Source: Paenibacillus odorifer
GTDB taxonomy: Bacteria; Bacillota; Bacilli; Paenibacillales; Paenibacillaceae
Reading direction: 5' to 3'
Length of the DNA stretch: 64,000 nt
Assembly (NCBI RefSeq): GCF_000758725.1
Contig: NZ_CP009428.1
Location: forward strand, 4,836,001 to 4,900,000
This document shows, piece by piece, positions 37,300 to 46,255 of this stretch; the first letter of the stretch is position 1; every line of letters starts with the position of its first letter. Made by a program: the position numbers and the translations under genes. A model generated the notes under the pieces. The model had not been told where the DNA came from and made no database searches. It saw only the letters and a program-made list of their open reading frames with translations.

Positions 37300-38415
37300 T
37301 TATTCTTTATTCTCGTCCTCGTTCGCTTTCTTATCCTTTATTGAGGTTGTCACCTTTGGCTCTGCTGGTGCAGGGAGTACCTCCTTGTTCAGCTCCCGAT
37401 TTTCCTGCCGTATCCGCTGGGTCTGCTGCTCCCGTCGTACGCGGATATTTTTGCGGGCAAACCAAACGATGGCTAAAATAATGCCCGCACCGATTAGAAT
37501 CGGCAATGCGCCTGCAAGAATTACAAAAATCCACTGAAACATAACAGATAGTGCGTTCAGGCTTCCTTTTAAAGCATCTGATGCGCGTTCCAGCAATGGA
37601 CCTTGCTCTGCCTTTTCCTTCACAGCTAAGCTCTCATCCGTCTGGTACACTCTAAGCTCTACCGTTGAAAAGGATACGTTCTGATCTATATATCGCATTC
37701 TGCCTTTGATCTGCTCAATCGTTTCTTGAATCGAACCAAGCTCGTTTGCAAAGGCAACCAGATCACTTGATTTCGTTGCTTTTTTCATAAACTCAGTATA
37801 TTGAGCTTCCATTAACTGCTTTGCCTTCAGACGCGACTCTAGATCAACATACTCCTCCGAGACATCCTGACCTTGAATGCTGCGCTGTAGCGATTCGTGT
37901 TTTACTTTTTCCAAATTATTCAGAAAAGGAGAGAATCCGGAGGCTGGCACCTTAAGGATAAACGTCCCCCCTTGCTCATATTGCGACATGTTCTCGTTAA
38001 ACTCTATAATATATCCTTTAGCCATCGTTACCATGTTTCGAATTTCAGTCTGAGCTTTACCGTAGTCTTCTACTTCCATAGTCAGATTGGCATGATAGAT
38101 AAGCTTCTTGTTCAATCCTTCCACGACATCACTGCCCGTGAATCCCGCGTTTGCTTGATCCGTGTTCTCTGATGTCAAACCTTTTTCAACTGGGGCTTCG
38201 TTGCCTCCCGCTGCTGTCTCAGCCTCTGCTGAGGTATTCTTATCCGCTAATGTAGCTTTTGAAGATTGCTCAGTGGTTGCTGCAGCAGAATTACTCGTAT
38301 TTCCGCCGTCACTAGCTAATTTGTCAGCTGCCGAATTGTTATCACCCGAGCCACAACCTGCCAATACCACCGCAAGAATTAATAAACATAAGTAATGCAG
38401 ACCCCATTTGCGCAT
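37300..38415 (-). CDS. DUF4349-domain lipoprotein
   Basis: About 371 residues. The signal peptide ends with lipobox VLAGC (Cys about 21), followed by a Ser/Ala/Thr/Asn-rich linker. The DUF4349 region at about 105-290 shows YGKAQTEIRNMV, EYVDLESRLKAKQ and YTEFMKKATKSSDLV with a coiled coil. A C-terminal membrane helix (about 305-330) ends in a basic cytoplasmic tail. The start at 38415 has GGAGGA upstream. Anchored at both ends, it may bridge membrane and wall. Molecular function unknown. Confidence 0.85.
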   Translation of the reverse strand: MRKWGLHYLCLLILAVVLAGCGSGDNNSAADKLASDGGNTSNSAAATTEQSSKATLADKNTSAEAETAAGGNEAPVEKGLTSENTDQANAGFTGSDVVEGLNKKLIYHANLTMEVEDYGKAQTEIRNMVTMAKGYIIEFNENMSQYEQGGTFILKVPASGFSPFLNNLEKVKHESLQRSIQGQDVSEEYVDLESRLKAKQLMEAQYTEFMKKATKSSDLVAFANELGSIQETIEQIKGRMRYIDQNVSFSTVELRVYQTDESLAVKEKAEQGPLLERASDALKGSLNALSVMFQWIFVILAGALPILIGAGIILAIVWFARKNIRVRREQQTQRIRQENRELNKEVLPAPAEPKVTTSIKDKKANEDENKE

Positions 38416-38588
38416 TCTCATTCCTCCAAAAATGTAGTGGTAATCCCTAGCATTGTAACGTTACGGAATGTCATGTTCTATACAGATCTCTTCCGTCTCT
38501 CATTTCTTTGACGCCCCAAAACTTGGAAGGTTGCACTGGAATATGGAATTTCGGTAAATTTCTTTTGGTTTTTCATGTTGAAATACAC

Positions 38589-38610
38589 AAAAAGCCGCAT
38601 TTCTGCGGCT
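38589..38610 (-). terminator. Small hairpin with T-run upstream of the DUF4349 gene
   Basis: AGCCGCA/TGCGGCT with a 4-base loop is followed on the minus strand by five T. No minus-strand gene ends here, so it may be a leader terminator for the lipoprotein gene or may end antisense transcripts from the DUF1540 side. Confidence 0.5.
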
Positions 38611-38663
38611 CTTATTGGACATATTTTTTATGTGGGAGGGGTCCTGAAAGTTAAAGAACTCAT

Positions 38664-38692
38664 TTGCTTACAAACTCATTATTTGGTACAAT
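38664..38692 (+). promoter_or_regulatory. Sigma-A type promoter for the DUF1540 gene
   Basis: TTGCTT and TACAAT are separated by exactly 17 bp. The predicted start is near 38699, giving a leader of about 145 bases before the DUF1540 start codon. Confidence 0.65.
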
Positions 38693-38698
38693 TACCAC

Positions 38699-38843
38699 GT
38701 CTAACCTAGTAAAAAAATCCAAATACCCTCTATTCATAATGAATGAGGGCGTGACACGGCTTTGCTGAGACAAGCTCCACCTTGCTGAACAGAGCCGTTC
38801 TTTGAATGATACTGTCAATTACTAAAAGGGGAGGTGAACCCTC
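38699..38843 (+). other. Structured 5' leader of the DUF1540 gene
   Basis: Hairpin 1 (38726-38749) pairs CCCTC with GAGGG and ATTCA with TGAAT. Hairpin 2 closes ACGGCT (38756-38761) with AGCCGT (38793-38798) and has an inner CAAG/CTTG stem. The segment TTGCTGA occurs twice within it. A strong ribosome binding site (GGGGAGGTG) follows. It fits no riboswitch class that I recognise. Confidence 0.45.
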
Positions 38844-38996
38844 ATGGCAAAAGACGTAGTTTGTGAAGTTAACTCCTGCACCCACTGGGCAGAAGAGAAC
38901 AAATGCAGCGCTGAATCGATCTTCGTAGCTTTCCACAGCTCCCAAGAACCAAAACGCGCAGAAGAAACAGATTGCAAAACTTTCGAAAGTAAATAA
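38844..38996 (+). CDS. Small cysteine-rich DUF1540 protein
   Basis: 50 residues, MAKDVVCEVNSCTHW at the start. Cysteines at C7, C12, C21 and C44 (C-x4-C-x8-C) match the DUF1540 pattern, which suggests metal binding, though the function of the family is not established. GGGGAGGTG precedes the ATG. It has its own promoter, an unusual structured leader and a terminator. Bacilli often have several such proteins, some expressed during sporulation. Confidence 0.85.
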   Translation: MAKDVVCEVNSCTHWAEENKCSAESIFVAFHSSQEPKRAEETDCKTFESK

Positions 38997-39008
38997 GTAA
39001 ATGCCTAA

Positions 39009-39042
39009 AGGGACCCTCCACGGTTCCTTCTTTTTCTTTTTC
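39009..39042 (+). terminator. Rho-independent terminator after the DUF1540 gene
   Basis: A short stem GGGACC/GGTTCC (one G-U pair) is followed by a long T-rich tract on the plus strand, about 15 bp past the stop codon. Confidence 0.65.
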
Positions 39043-39100
39043 ATTCTAACAAGATTGAGAATTATTATCAAGTAGCTGATTACAAAAAAATAATTGAACT

Positions 39101-39127
39101 AAAAAGCCAGGGTAAATTACCCTGGCT
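39101..39127 (-). terminator. Rho-independent terminator after metE
   Basis: A nearly perfect inverted repeat (AGCCAGGGTAA with TTACCCTGGCT) is followed on the minus strand by five T. It lies 16 bp past the metE stop codon. Confidence 0.85.
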
Positions 39128-39142
39128 CTAATTTATTTAAGT

Positions 39143-41446
39143 CTATTTAGAAGCAATAACCCCTGTCTTTTCCCTCGCAATAGCAGCAGCTCTTACCATG
39201 TTACGTAGTGCATCCTCTGTCTCCTGCCAGCCACGCGTTTTCAGACCGCAATCCGGATTAATCCAGAACTGTTCAGGGTCAAGCACCCGCAGCGCACGAT
39301 CGATATTCGCAGTCATTTCTTCGACAGCTGGAACCCGCGGGCTATGGATGTCGTACACTCCAAGACCGATTCCTTTATCATAGGCTTGCTCCTCAAAGCT
39401 GATAATCAGCTCACCATGGCTACGTGAAGTCTCAATGGAGATTACATCAGCATCCATAGCCGATATTGAATCGATCATGTCATTAAATTCGCTGTAGCAC
39501 ATATGCGTATGAATTTGTGTCGTAGCCTTCACATGGTTCGTGGCAACACGGAACGACTTCACTGCCCAGTTCAGGTAATGCTCACGGTCTTCTGCCTTTA
39601 GCGGAAGTCCTTCACGAATAGCCGGCTCATCCACTTGAATCATTTCGATGCCTGCATCTTCCAACGCTTTTACTTCATGGCGAAGGGCAAGAGCAATTTG
39701 ATTGGCTACCTCTTCCCGGCTGAGATCATCACGTACAAATGACCAATTGAGGATAGTAACAGGGCCCGTCAACATTCCTTTAACCGGAAGCTTCGTCAAC
39801 GATTGTGCATAGACGCTTTCTTTAACAGTCATAGGCTGTATAAATGCAATATCCGCGTAGATCACCGGCGGCTTAACGCAACGGGAACCGTAGGATTGAA
39901 CCCAGCCATTACTAGTAAACAAGTATCCATCCAGCTTTTCTCCGAAAAACTCCACCATATCTGTACGCTCGAACTCGCCGTGGACCAGAACATCCAGACC
40001 TAGCTTTTCTTGGAAGGTAATTGCATCCGCGATCTGCTCACGAACAAATCCATCATAACGCTCCTGATTCCAGACCCCTTTACGCCATTTCAATCTCGCC
40101 TGGCGCACTTCGACTGTCTGCGGAAAGCTACCAATTGTAGTGGTTGGCAGAAGTGGAAGCTGCCATTTCTCTTGCTGCACCTTTAAGCGCTCAGCAAAAG
40201 GCAGACTGCGTTGGTCTGGTAGAGCTGCAAGTGCAAGCACTTGCTCCGCCACATCCTTACGGCCACGCTCAGGTAGTGCGCGGAACGCTGCAATAGCTTC
40301 ACGACTAGCGGCCAGCGCTGCTTGAGAAGCTTCTCCTTTATCTGCGACGGCTGCTCCGAGCAGACTAAGCTCTTTAAGCTTCTCATCGGCAAAGGCTAAC
40401 GCATTCTTAACTGTCGCCTTCAGCTTCACTTCACCTTGAACGGTGACTGGGACATGCAACAGACTGCAAGAAGGCTGAAGAATAAGACGATCAAGCGGCA
40501 CATGAACGCTGAGCTTTTCTACCAGTTGCAGCTTGGCGTCTAAATCGGAACGCCAAATGTTCCGTCCATCAATAATTCCAGCACCCAGCCATTTGTCCTT
40601 CGGCCAGCCAAGACGTTCGATGGAAGCCAGATTCGCTCCACCATCGTGCACAAAGTCAAGACCCAAGCCTTGAACAGGCAACTCTAGCAGTGCCTCCAGC
40701 GGCTCAGCAGCTTCAAAATACGTCTGTAAAATAATATTCAAGCCCGGCACGGAGGCGGCAATGTCTGTGTATATCGAGTTAAGCAGTGTTAATTCTTCTT
40801 TACTTATGCCTGTAACAATCGCTGGCTCATCGATTTGTACCCAGCTTACCCCTTCTTGCTTCAGTTCCTGTAGCAGTTGAACATAGACTGGAACAAAACG
40901 TGCAGCAATCTTGGCGATATCTGCCGCTGCGTAACCTTTGGACAGCTTAAGGAAGGTATACAGACCTAAAAGTACCGGTTTACCTTCAATCCCTGCCTGC
41001 GATTTAGCAAAACGATAAGCCGCTAGAGGTTTGTTTTCAGTCAGGCGTGGTGTTTGTGTGCCGATCTCTGGAACGATATAGTGATAGTTCGTATTGAACC
41101 ATTTGGTCATCTCGCAGGCAGTAGCCTCAGCATTACCACGGGCCATTGCAAAATAAAGATCAAGCCCGATGTCGCCGCCATCATACGCATACCGTGGAGG
41201 TACGATTCCAAACATAACAGCCGCATCCAACACATGATCATAAAATGTAAAATCATTTACCGGAATAAGCTCAATTCCTGCTTCTTGCTGGGTCTTCAAA
41301 TGCTGCAGCTGGATTGCTGCCATTTCGGAGCGGAATTGCTCCTCATTTATTTTCCCCTGCCAGAATGCCTCCAGTGCCTTTTTCCATTCGCGGTTCTTTC
41401 CGATTCTCGGATATCCAAGATTGCTTACTTTTACCTTATTCGTCAT
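39143..41446 (-). CDS. metE: Cobalamin-independent methionine synthase
   Basis: 767 residues. It transfers a methyl group from methyltetrahydrofolate-triglutamate to homocysteine. Two barrels are present; the catalytic C-terminal one holds the zinc ligands in HTHMCYSEF (His, Cys), a Glu in the IETSRSHGE region and the Cys of NPDCGLKTR. The N-terminal GYPRIGKNREWKKALE binds folate. The start at 41446 (MTNKVKVSN) has GAGGGAG upstream. A cobalamin riboswitch and terminator precede it, so it should be shut off when B12 allows use of MetH. Confidence 0.97.
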   Translation of the reverse strand: MTNKVKVSNLGYPRIGKNREWKKALEAFWQGKINEEQFRSEMAAIQLQHLKTQQEAGIELIPVNDFTFYDHVLDAAVMFGIVPPRYAYDGGDIGLDLYFAMARGNAEATACEMTKWFNTNYHYIVPEIGTQTPRLTENKPLAAYRFAKSQAGIEGKPVLLGLYTFLKLSKGYAAADIAKIAARFVPVYVQLLQELKQEGVSWVQIDEPAIVTGISKEELTLLNSIYTDIAASVPGLNIILQTYFEAAEPLEALLELPVQGLGLDFVHDGGANLASIERLGWPKDKWLGAGIIDGRNIWRSDLDAKLQLVEKLSVHVPLDRLILQPSCSLLHVPVTVQGEVKLKATVKNALAFADEKLKELSLLGAAVADKGEASQAALAASREAIAAFRALPERGRKDVAEQVLALAALPDQRSLPFAERLKVQQEKWQLPLLPTTTIGSFPQTVEVRQARLKWRKGVWNQERYDGFVREQIADAITFQEKLGLDVLVHGEFERTDMVEFFGEKLDGYLFTSNGWVQSYGSRCVKPPVIYADIAFIQPMTVKESVYAQSLTKLPVKGMLTGPVTILNWSFVRDDLSREEVANQIALALRHEVKALEDAGIEMIQVDEPAIREGLPLKAEDREHYLNWAVKSFRVATNHVKATTQIHTHMCYSEFNDMIDSISAMDADVISIETSRSHGELIISFEEQAYDKGIGLGVYDIHSPRVPAVEEMTANIDRALRVLDPEQFWINPDCGLKTRGWQETEDALRNMVRAAAIAREKTGVIASK

Positions 41447-41503
41447 TTCGATACACTCCCTCTTCAATCTCTTATTTCAAACTCCAAAACTACTTGCTTT
41501 CCT

Positions 41504-41548
41504 ATAAAAAAGAGCGCCCTTCCCTAAAAAAGTCAAAGGGAAAGACGC
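41504..41548 (-). terminator. Terminator of the cobalamin riboswitch (metE leader)
   Basis: GCGCCCTTCCCT pairs with the block at 41537-41548 (minor mismatches), followed on the minus strand by a T-rich run. It stands between the B12 aptamer and metE and is the likely expression platform. Confidence 0.85.
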
Positions 41549-41599
41549 CCATGATATACCCATGGTTAACGTCTAACACCTCCCTATCTTCCGTAGGTG

Positions 41600-41795
41600 A
41601 AGCAGTGCTGTTGAAACAGGCAGGTCTCCTGGCTAGCGGCGTCAACATCTTGAGCAGTCTTCCCAGCAGTAGTAAATTGCCAGTGACCTCTGTTGCTCGA
41701 GATTCTTCCGTTACAGTGGCGGGACCGCATCGGCTTCGAACCGAATTTCCCTATTAAGCCTACCGAATTACTATTTTCCGGTCAGCACCTGTCTC
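41600..41795 (-). promoter_or_regulatory. Cobalamin (B12) riboswitch
   Basis: Read on the minus strand, the conserved elements appear in order: GGTAGGC...AGGGAA, GCGGTCCCGCCACTG, GGGAAGAC, and the B12 box GCTAGCCAGGAGACCTGCC. Closing stem P1 pairs 41783-41788 with 41605-41610. The aptamer lies upstream of metE with a terminator between. Binding of adenosyl- or methylcobalamin should promote termination and spare the costly MetE. Confidence 0.95.
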
Positions 41796-41846
41796 CGATA
41801 TCATTCATCATTTGAGTGTCTTAATCTGATGTCATCATACGTGAAA

Positions 41847-41877
41847 GCCCCAGCAATCTGCAATAGATTACTGGGGC
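41847..41877 (-). terminator. Probable terminator after uppP
   Basis: GCCCCAG/CTGGGGC with a further AATCT/AGATT stem (one bulge) lies 30 bp past the uppP stop. The T-run is short on both strands. It separates the bce-dedA-uppP transcript from the metE leader. Confidence 0.65.
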
Positions 41878-41906
41878 TTCTGTTATATCGATTCCTTATA
41901 ACGGAC

Positions 41907-42767
41907 TTAGAAAAATACGAAATATACTACAGCAGCAAGAATTATACGGTATATAGCAAACGGTAAGAGCTTGATACGATTGATCAGTTTTAAGAAGAAA
42001 CGCATCGATAACAGCGCAAATAGGAAGGCACTAATAAAGCCTGCAATAAAAAACGGCAGCGCGTCCATGGTGAAATATTGCCAGTTCTTCATCAGTGACA
42101 ACAGACTGGCACCTGCCATGATGGGTACTGCCATAATAAACGTAAAATCAGCAGCGGCACGATGGCTCATCCCGAGGATTACGCCACCAGAAATCGTCGA
42201 GCCCGAGCGTGAAAATCCAGGCCATAACGAAAAACACTGTACAAGACCTACACCAAGTGCCTGTTTGTATGTAATCTGATCTACACTCTCAGTTCTGATC
42301 TTCTTCGGCCCAAACAGATCCGCAATAATCATTAATATAGCCCCGATCACTAGACCAATTAACACCGTTGAGGTAGAGAATAAATGCTCATCAATATAAT
42401 CATTAAACAGAACACCTAACACACCTGCAGGCACTAACCCTACCAGAACCTGTGTCAGCTTGAGGTGCCCGCCCTGCTCTAACTGCGGTAGCTTCTCTGT
42501 TACAGGGTCCAACTGCTTACGGCTGAAACGCCTTAAGCCCAACAGATCAATGAATCGATTTCTAAAAATCACAACAACCGCTAATATAGAACCCAGTTGA
42601 ATAACTATTTTGAAGGTATTTGCCGTATATTGTCCAAATAACTCCTGTGATTTCAGCCACATATCATCAACAATAATCATATGACCCGTGGAGGATACTG
42701 GAGCAAATTCGGTTAAACCTTCAACAAGCCCCAAAATAATGGCTTTAATAATCGTTAATAGCTCCAT
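41907..42767 (-). CDS. uppP: Undecaprenyl-diphosphatase (UppP/BacA)
   Basis: 286 residues, integral membrane. It dephosphorylates undecaprenyl pyrophosphate to recycle the cell-wall carrier lipid, and high dosage gives bacitracin resistance. Family signatures: GLVEGLTEFAPVSSTGHM near the N-terminus (catalytic Glu and Ser/His motif) and SLWPGFSRSGSTISGG with the second catalytic Arg motif at about 175-195. AAGGAGG precedes the start. It lies 50 bp after dedA and is the last gene of a run bceR-bceS-bceA-bceB-dedA-uppP. Confidence 0.96.
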   Translation of the reverse strand: MELLTIIKAIILGLVEGLTEFAPVSSTGHMIIVDDMWLKSQELFGQYTANTFKIVIQLGSILAVVVIFRNRFIDLLGLRRFSRKQLDPVTEKLPQLEQGGHLKLTQVLVGLVPAGVLGVLFNDYIDEHLFSTSTVLIGLVIGAILMIIADLFGPKKIRTESVDQITYKQALGVGLVQCFSLWPGFSRSGSTISGGVILGMSHRAAADFTFIMAVPIMAGASLLSLMKNWQYFTMDALPFFIAGFISAFLFALLSMRFFLKLINRIKLLPFAIYRIILAAVVYFVFF

Positions 42768-42817
42768 GTGTTTCCCTCCTTTTTAATAGTCATTTCTATT
42801 ATCAGTCCTCCACCCGC

Positions 42818-43441
42818 TTAGCCCTCAATGTTCATTCTCCGGCTGCGTTTGCGGAAGTACAGAAACCCAAGAATAACTAATCCGCCAGCAATTAGTACAT
42901 AGACCACATTGGAGTAGACATCCATGTACATGGCAATGTCCTCCCAGGATTCGCCCAAAGCCGCGCCAATAAGCACAAGCAGCAAATTCCATCCCAATGT
43001 GCCAATCGTTGTGAAGATCATAAATACTCCAAATTTCATACCTGACATTCCCGCCGGAATCGAAATCAGACTGCGGACCAGCGGAACCATCCGACAAAAC
43101 AATACAGTCCAATAGCCATATTTATCAAACCAGGCGTCAGCCTTGTGGATATCTTTTTTAGTGACGCGAATTAGGCCCCCCCAGCGTTCAACCAGTTTCT
43201 CTAACCGGCTCACATCCAATAATCGGCCAATATAATAGAGAATTACTGCACCCAGTAGTGATCCAGCCGTGGCAGCAATGATTACACCAGGTATAGTTAA
43301 GCTCGTCGTAGTGGTCATAAACCCTCCAAAGGGCAGGATCACTTCTGAAGGAATTGGTGGAAATATATTTTCAAAGGCCAGCATCAGAAAAATACCGAAG
43401 TAACCAAACTGCTCCATAAAGTCTGTAATCCATGCTTGCAT
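42818..43441 (-). CDS. DedA-family membrane protein
   Basis: About 207 residues with the DedA/VTT pattern: FENIFPPIPSEVILPFGG near the N-terminus and the conserved arginines in FCRMVPLVRSLISIPAGMS. Some DedA proteins (UptA) return undecaprenyl phosphate across the membrane, which fits its position between bceB and uppP. That role here is inference. The start at 43441 is chosen, since GGGGG is well spaced; the frame opens at 43456. Gap to bceB is 18 bp. Confidence 0.92.
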   Translation of the reverse strand: MQAWITDFMEQFGYFGIFLMLAFENIFPPIPSEVILPFGGFMTTTTSLTIPGVIIAATAGSLLGAVILYYIGRLLDVSRLEKLVERWGGLIRVTKKDIHKADAWFDKYGYWTVLFCRMVPLVRSLISIPAGMSGMKFGVFMIFTTIGTLGWNLLLVLIGAALGESWEDIAMYMDVYSNVVYVLIAGGLVILGFLYFRKRSRRMNIEG

Positions 43442-43459
43442 TCTTGTTACCCCCATTTC

Positions 43460-45409
43460 TCATATCAAGTTCTTCTTCAGGTTGCGTAAATAGCGGCTGC
43501 GAATAAAAAAGAAGTATAGTCCTTGAACAGCCAAATATCCGAGTAACACCGCGCCTGTCTCCGTTGCGATAGATAAGTAGAACAACCGTTGAAGCGCAAT
43601 AAAGGCAAACACACTGTGTAAAATAGCTATTCCGACCGGCACAAAAAACAATAGAGCGAGCTGAATTGTGACTATTCGATTGAGTTCTTTATCCGTAAGC
43701 CCCATCTTGGACAAAGTGGAATATTGATTGCGATCATGATCAAGATCGGTATATAACCGGAAGTAAAGAAAGCTGCCTGCCGCGATAAAAAAGACAGTAC
43801 CCACCAGCAATGAAGCAAAAAGCATTGTGTTATACAATGTTTTCTGAAGCTCAAACAGCGTGCCGCTGATCACAATCGCATACGGAGAATCACTTTCATA
43901 GGACTGTTTGCCTTTATGGGCAAGATCATCTGCGATACCTACCGTCTGTGGAAAATCCTCTACATAAAAACCTGTATAAAGATCCGTCTGCACGGGATCA
44001 ATAGCGCTGTAGAGCTCATCACTGATCACGACACCACTAAAATCCCCGCCATCTCTACCATCCAGCTCCGGCAATAAATATTCAGCAATGGGGACTTGCG
44101 CGGTATAACCTATTTCTTTAATGGCAAGTCCTTGCTGCAAGGAATAGACCGCTTTTACTCTGCCTTCTGTTAAACTGCGATCCCGCTGTGAACCAATCAT
44201 CACCAGACCTTCGTTGCCCACCAGAGCACGCTCAGCCGTTGTGAAACCTGCACGCTGCAGGGCGAGATTATAATCACTAAAAGCAATCAAGGGAAGGCGT
44301 AAAGTGCGATCGGGTCCAGTCTGAGCTTCGACCTCAGCATATTTAATCGGGATACTAAGCGCTTCATAAGGGAGTCCGTGCGTCTTGAGCTCTTCCTTAA
44401 TTTCGTTCAGATGCTGATCAAAGGGTTCATCCGCCTGATTTCCTTTAGCTACATAACCCACTGCTGCAGGATAATCCAATTTCAGCTCTCTGGAAAGTGT
44501 ATGTATCGATGCAAATACCCCTACTGAAGTGAAGGAGACTGCGGATACAATCGTCACCATAAAAAACATTCGGCCATTCTCTTTCCAGCGGTAGGACAAG
44601 CCCGATAAAGTGATGATATTCGTACGATGCCAATACAAGCGCCGAATGTCCTTAAGCAGCTTAACCACACAAATACTTAGCTGGGTATAAAAGAGATACG
44701 TCCCGATAACCGTAATCGCAACGACCGGAAACATGACTTTCTCTACGGAAGCAGCTTTTGCAGTAGCCGCCATATAATAACCACTGATCAGCAGTACAGC
44801 AGAGATAAATGACAATATAAACGATACTTTGGGTTCTTCTTCTGCCTTACGTTCTCCCTGAAACAGACGCATCAGTGACTCATTGCCGATAAAAACAAAG
44901 GTGCAAAGCGATATCAGAAAAAACAATAACACGAAGCTGCAGATCGTAAGCACAAGTGCCTGCCATGGGAGATGAAAGGTTAACAGGGGAATTCCCAAAA
45001 AAGTGGATCCGATCATCAGGAATAATTTGCCCAGAAGTAACCCGAGAAGGGTACCCGTCAGGATGGCAGAGGTGCCGATCATCATATTTTCCAGAAAAAC
45101 CATGGTGTTTAGCTGTCTCTTCGTCATTCCATGCATCAATAAAATTCCGAACTCCATCTTCCGCGACTGCAGGAAGGATCCAACGGATACGAGCACGAAC
45201 AAAGAACAAAAGACATAAATAATTGCCTCTGCCACCATCATCGTATGAGCCGCCGTACTATAAATTAAGCTCTTTGAAATATCCGGATGGTAAATAAACA
45301 AAGCGCACACGAAAAAGATCATCACCGAAAAAGCACTGACGACAAAATAAGCGGCATATTTGCGTTTATTACGTGTTACATTCCTATAAGCGAATTGCCG
45401 AAAGGTCAT
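43460..45409 (-). CDS. bceB: BceB-type ABC transporter permease
   Basis: 649 residues with ten membrane segments in the FtsX/BceB pattern. A large extracellular domain (about 310-520) sits between helices VII and VIII, the part that senses peptide antibiotics in BceB proteins. The start MTFRQFAYRNVTRNKRKYAAYF matches BceB N-termini; the frame is open further up but overlaps bceA. It overlaps the end of bceA by 26 bp. With BceA it should free UPP from bacitracin-like peptides and also relay flux to BceS. The exact antibiotic is unknown. Confidence 0.92.
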   Translation of the reverse strand: MTFRQFAYRNVTRNKRKYAAYFVVSAFSVMIFFVCALFIYHPDISKSLIYSTAAHTMMVAEAIIYVFCSLFVLVSVGSFLQSRKMEFGILLMHGMTKRQLNTMVFLENMMIGTSAILTGTLLGLLLGKLFLMIGSTFLGIPLLTFHLPWQALVLTICSFVLLFFLISLCTFVFIGNESLMRLFQGERKAEEEPKVSFILSFISAVLLISGYYMAATAKAASVEKVMFPVVAITVIGTYLFYTQLSICVVKLLKDIRRLYWHRTNIITLSGLSYRWKENGRMFFMVTIVSAVSFTSVGVFASIHTLSRELKLDYPAAVGYVAKGNQADEPFDQHLNEIKEELKTHGLPYEALSIPIKYAEVEAQTGPDRTLRLPLIAFSDYNLALQRAGFTTAERALVGNEGLVMIGSQRDRSLTEGRVKAVYSLQQGLAIKEIGYTAQVPIAEYLLPELDGRDGGDFSGVVISDELYSAIDPVQTDLYTGFYVEDFPQTVGIADDLAHKGKQSYESDSPYAIVISGTLFELQKTLYNTMLFASLLVGTVFFIAAGSFLYFRLYTDLDHDRNQYSTLSKMGLTDKELNRIVTIQLALLFFVPVGIAILHSVFAFIALQRLFYLSIATETGAVLLGYLAVQGLYFFFIRSRYLRNLKKNLI

Positions 45410-46154
45410 GGCTGGTTCCCCCAAGCAGAGACAACATATCAATAATACTTTGGAAGAAAGCGCCTCTATTACTGCCCTTGTACATTTCACTATAGAAACG
45501 TCCGTCTTTAATAAAGATGACCCGGTTGCAAAAGCTCGCAGCCACTGCATCATGCGTGACCATCAGCACCGTAGCTCCTTCTTCCTTATTCACCTCTGTC
45601 AACATATTCATGACTTCCCCTGAGGCTTTGGAATCCAGATTGCCTGTGGGCTCATCCGCCAAAATTAACGCTGGACGATGAATCATCGCCCGGGCGATAG
45701 CCGCCCGCTGCATTTGTCCGCCTGAGACCTCATACGTGCGCTTCTTCAGCAAATGTTCTATGCCAAGCAAGGTAGTGACCTCTTTTAGCCTGCTCTCCAT
45801 CTCTGGGACACGGGCACCTGCAAGCGTTAAAGGTAATACGATGTTCTCCTCTACAGTGAGCGTATCCAGTAGATTAAAATGCTGAAAGACGAAGCCTAGC
45901 TCATGACGGCGAAAAAGTGCCTTTTCTTTTCTGCTAAGCAGATTAGGATCTCGCCCGTTGATCAGAATCTGACCGGAGGTCGGTTGGTCGATGGTGGCAA
46001 TCGTGTTGAGCAGCGTTGTTTTCCCACTCCCTGATGGGCCCATTATGCCAACGAACTCCCCCTTTTCTACAGAAAAGCGGATATGATTCAGCGCCTGAGT
46101 GGACACTTTACCCTCATATATTTTTGATAAATTATGAACATCTAGAATGGGCAA
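45384..46154 (-). CDS. bceA: BceA-type ABC transporter ATPase
   Basis: 256 residues. Walker A GPSGSGKTT, Q-loop FVFQHFNLL, signature VSGGQMQRAAIARAM, Walker B LILADEPTGNLD and switch His in MVTHD are all present. It belongs to the MacB/LolD-like group that energises BceB permeases. It starts with TTG behind AGGAGAGG. A BceR-type operator and TATAAT box lie in the 85-bp gap after bceS, so bceAB probably has its own inducible promoter. Confidence 0.95.
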   Translation of the reverse strand: MPILDVHNLSKIYEGKVSTQALNHIRFSVEKGEFVGIMGPSGSGKTTLLNTIATIDQPTSGQILINGRDPNLLSRKEKALFRRHELGFVFQHFNLLDTLTVEENIVLPLTLAGARVPEMESRLKEVTTLLGIEHLLKKRTYEVSGGQMQRAAIARAMIHRPALILADEPTGNLDSKASGEVMNMLTEVNKEEGATVLMVTHDAVAASFCNRVIFIKDGRFYSEMYKGSNRGAFFQSIIDMLSLLGGTSHDLSAIRL

Positions 46155-46189
46155 GTGTTACCTCTCCTTCTTTCGACTGGATTGCCTTC

Positions 46190-46255
46190 ATTATACAAAG
46201 TGTACACATGGGCTGCTATTTCTGAAACTTACAATGCCCTTACACATTTGTAAGG
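46190..46255 (-). promoter_or_regulatory. bceA promoter with BceR-type operator
   Basis: The palindrome CCTTACA-CATT-TGTAAGG (46238-46255) fits the known BceR/PsdR box TnACA-N4-TGTAA. A further TTACA half-site lies 11 bp away at 46229. On the minus strand TATAAT at 46195-46190 places the palindrome centre near -63. The operator overlaps the last codons of bceS. Confidence 0.75.

Noticed and set aside
41314-41757. 147-codon plus-strand frame near metE
   Set aside because: It overlaps the start of metE and the cobalamin riboswitch on the opposite strand.
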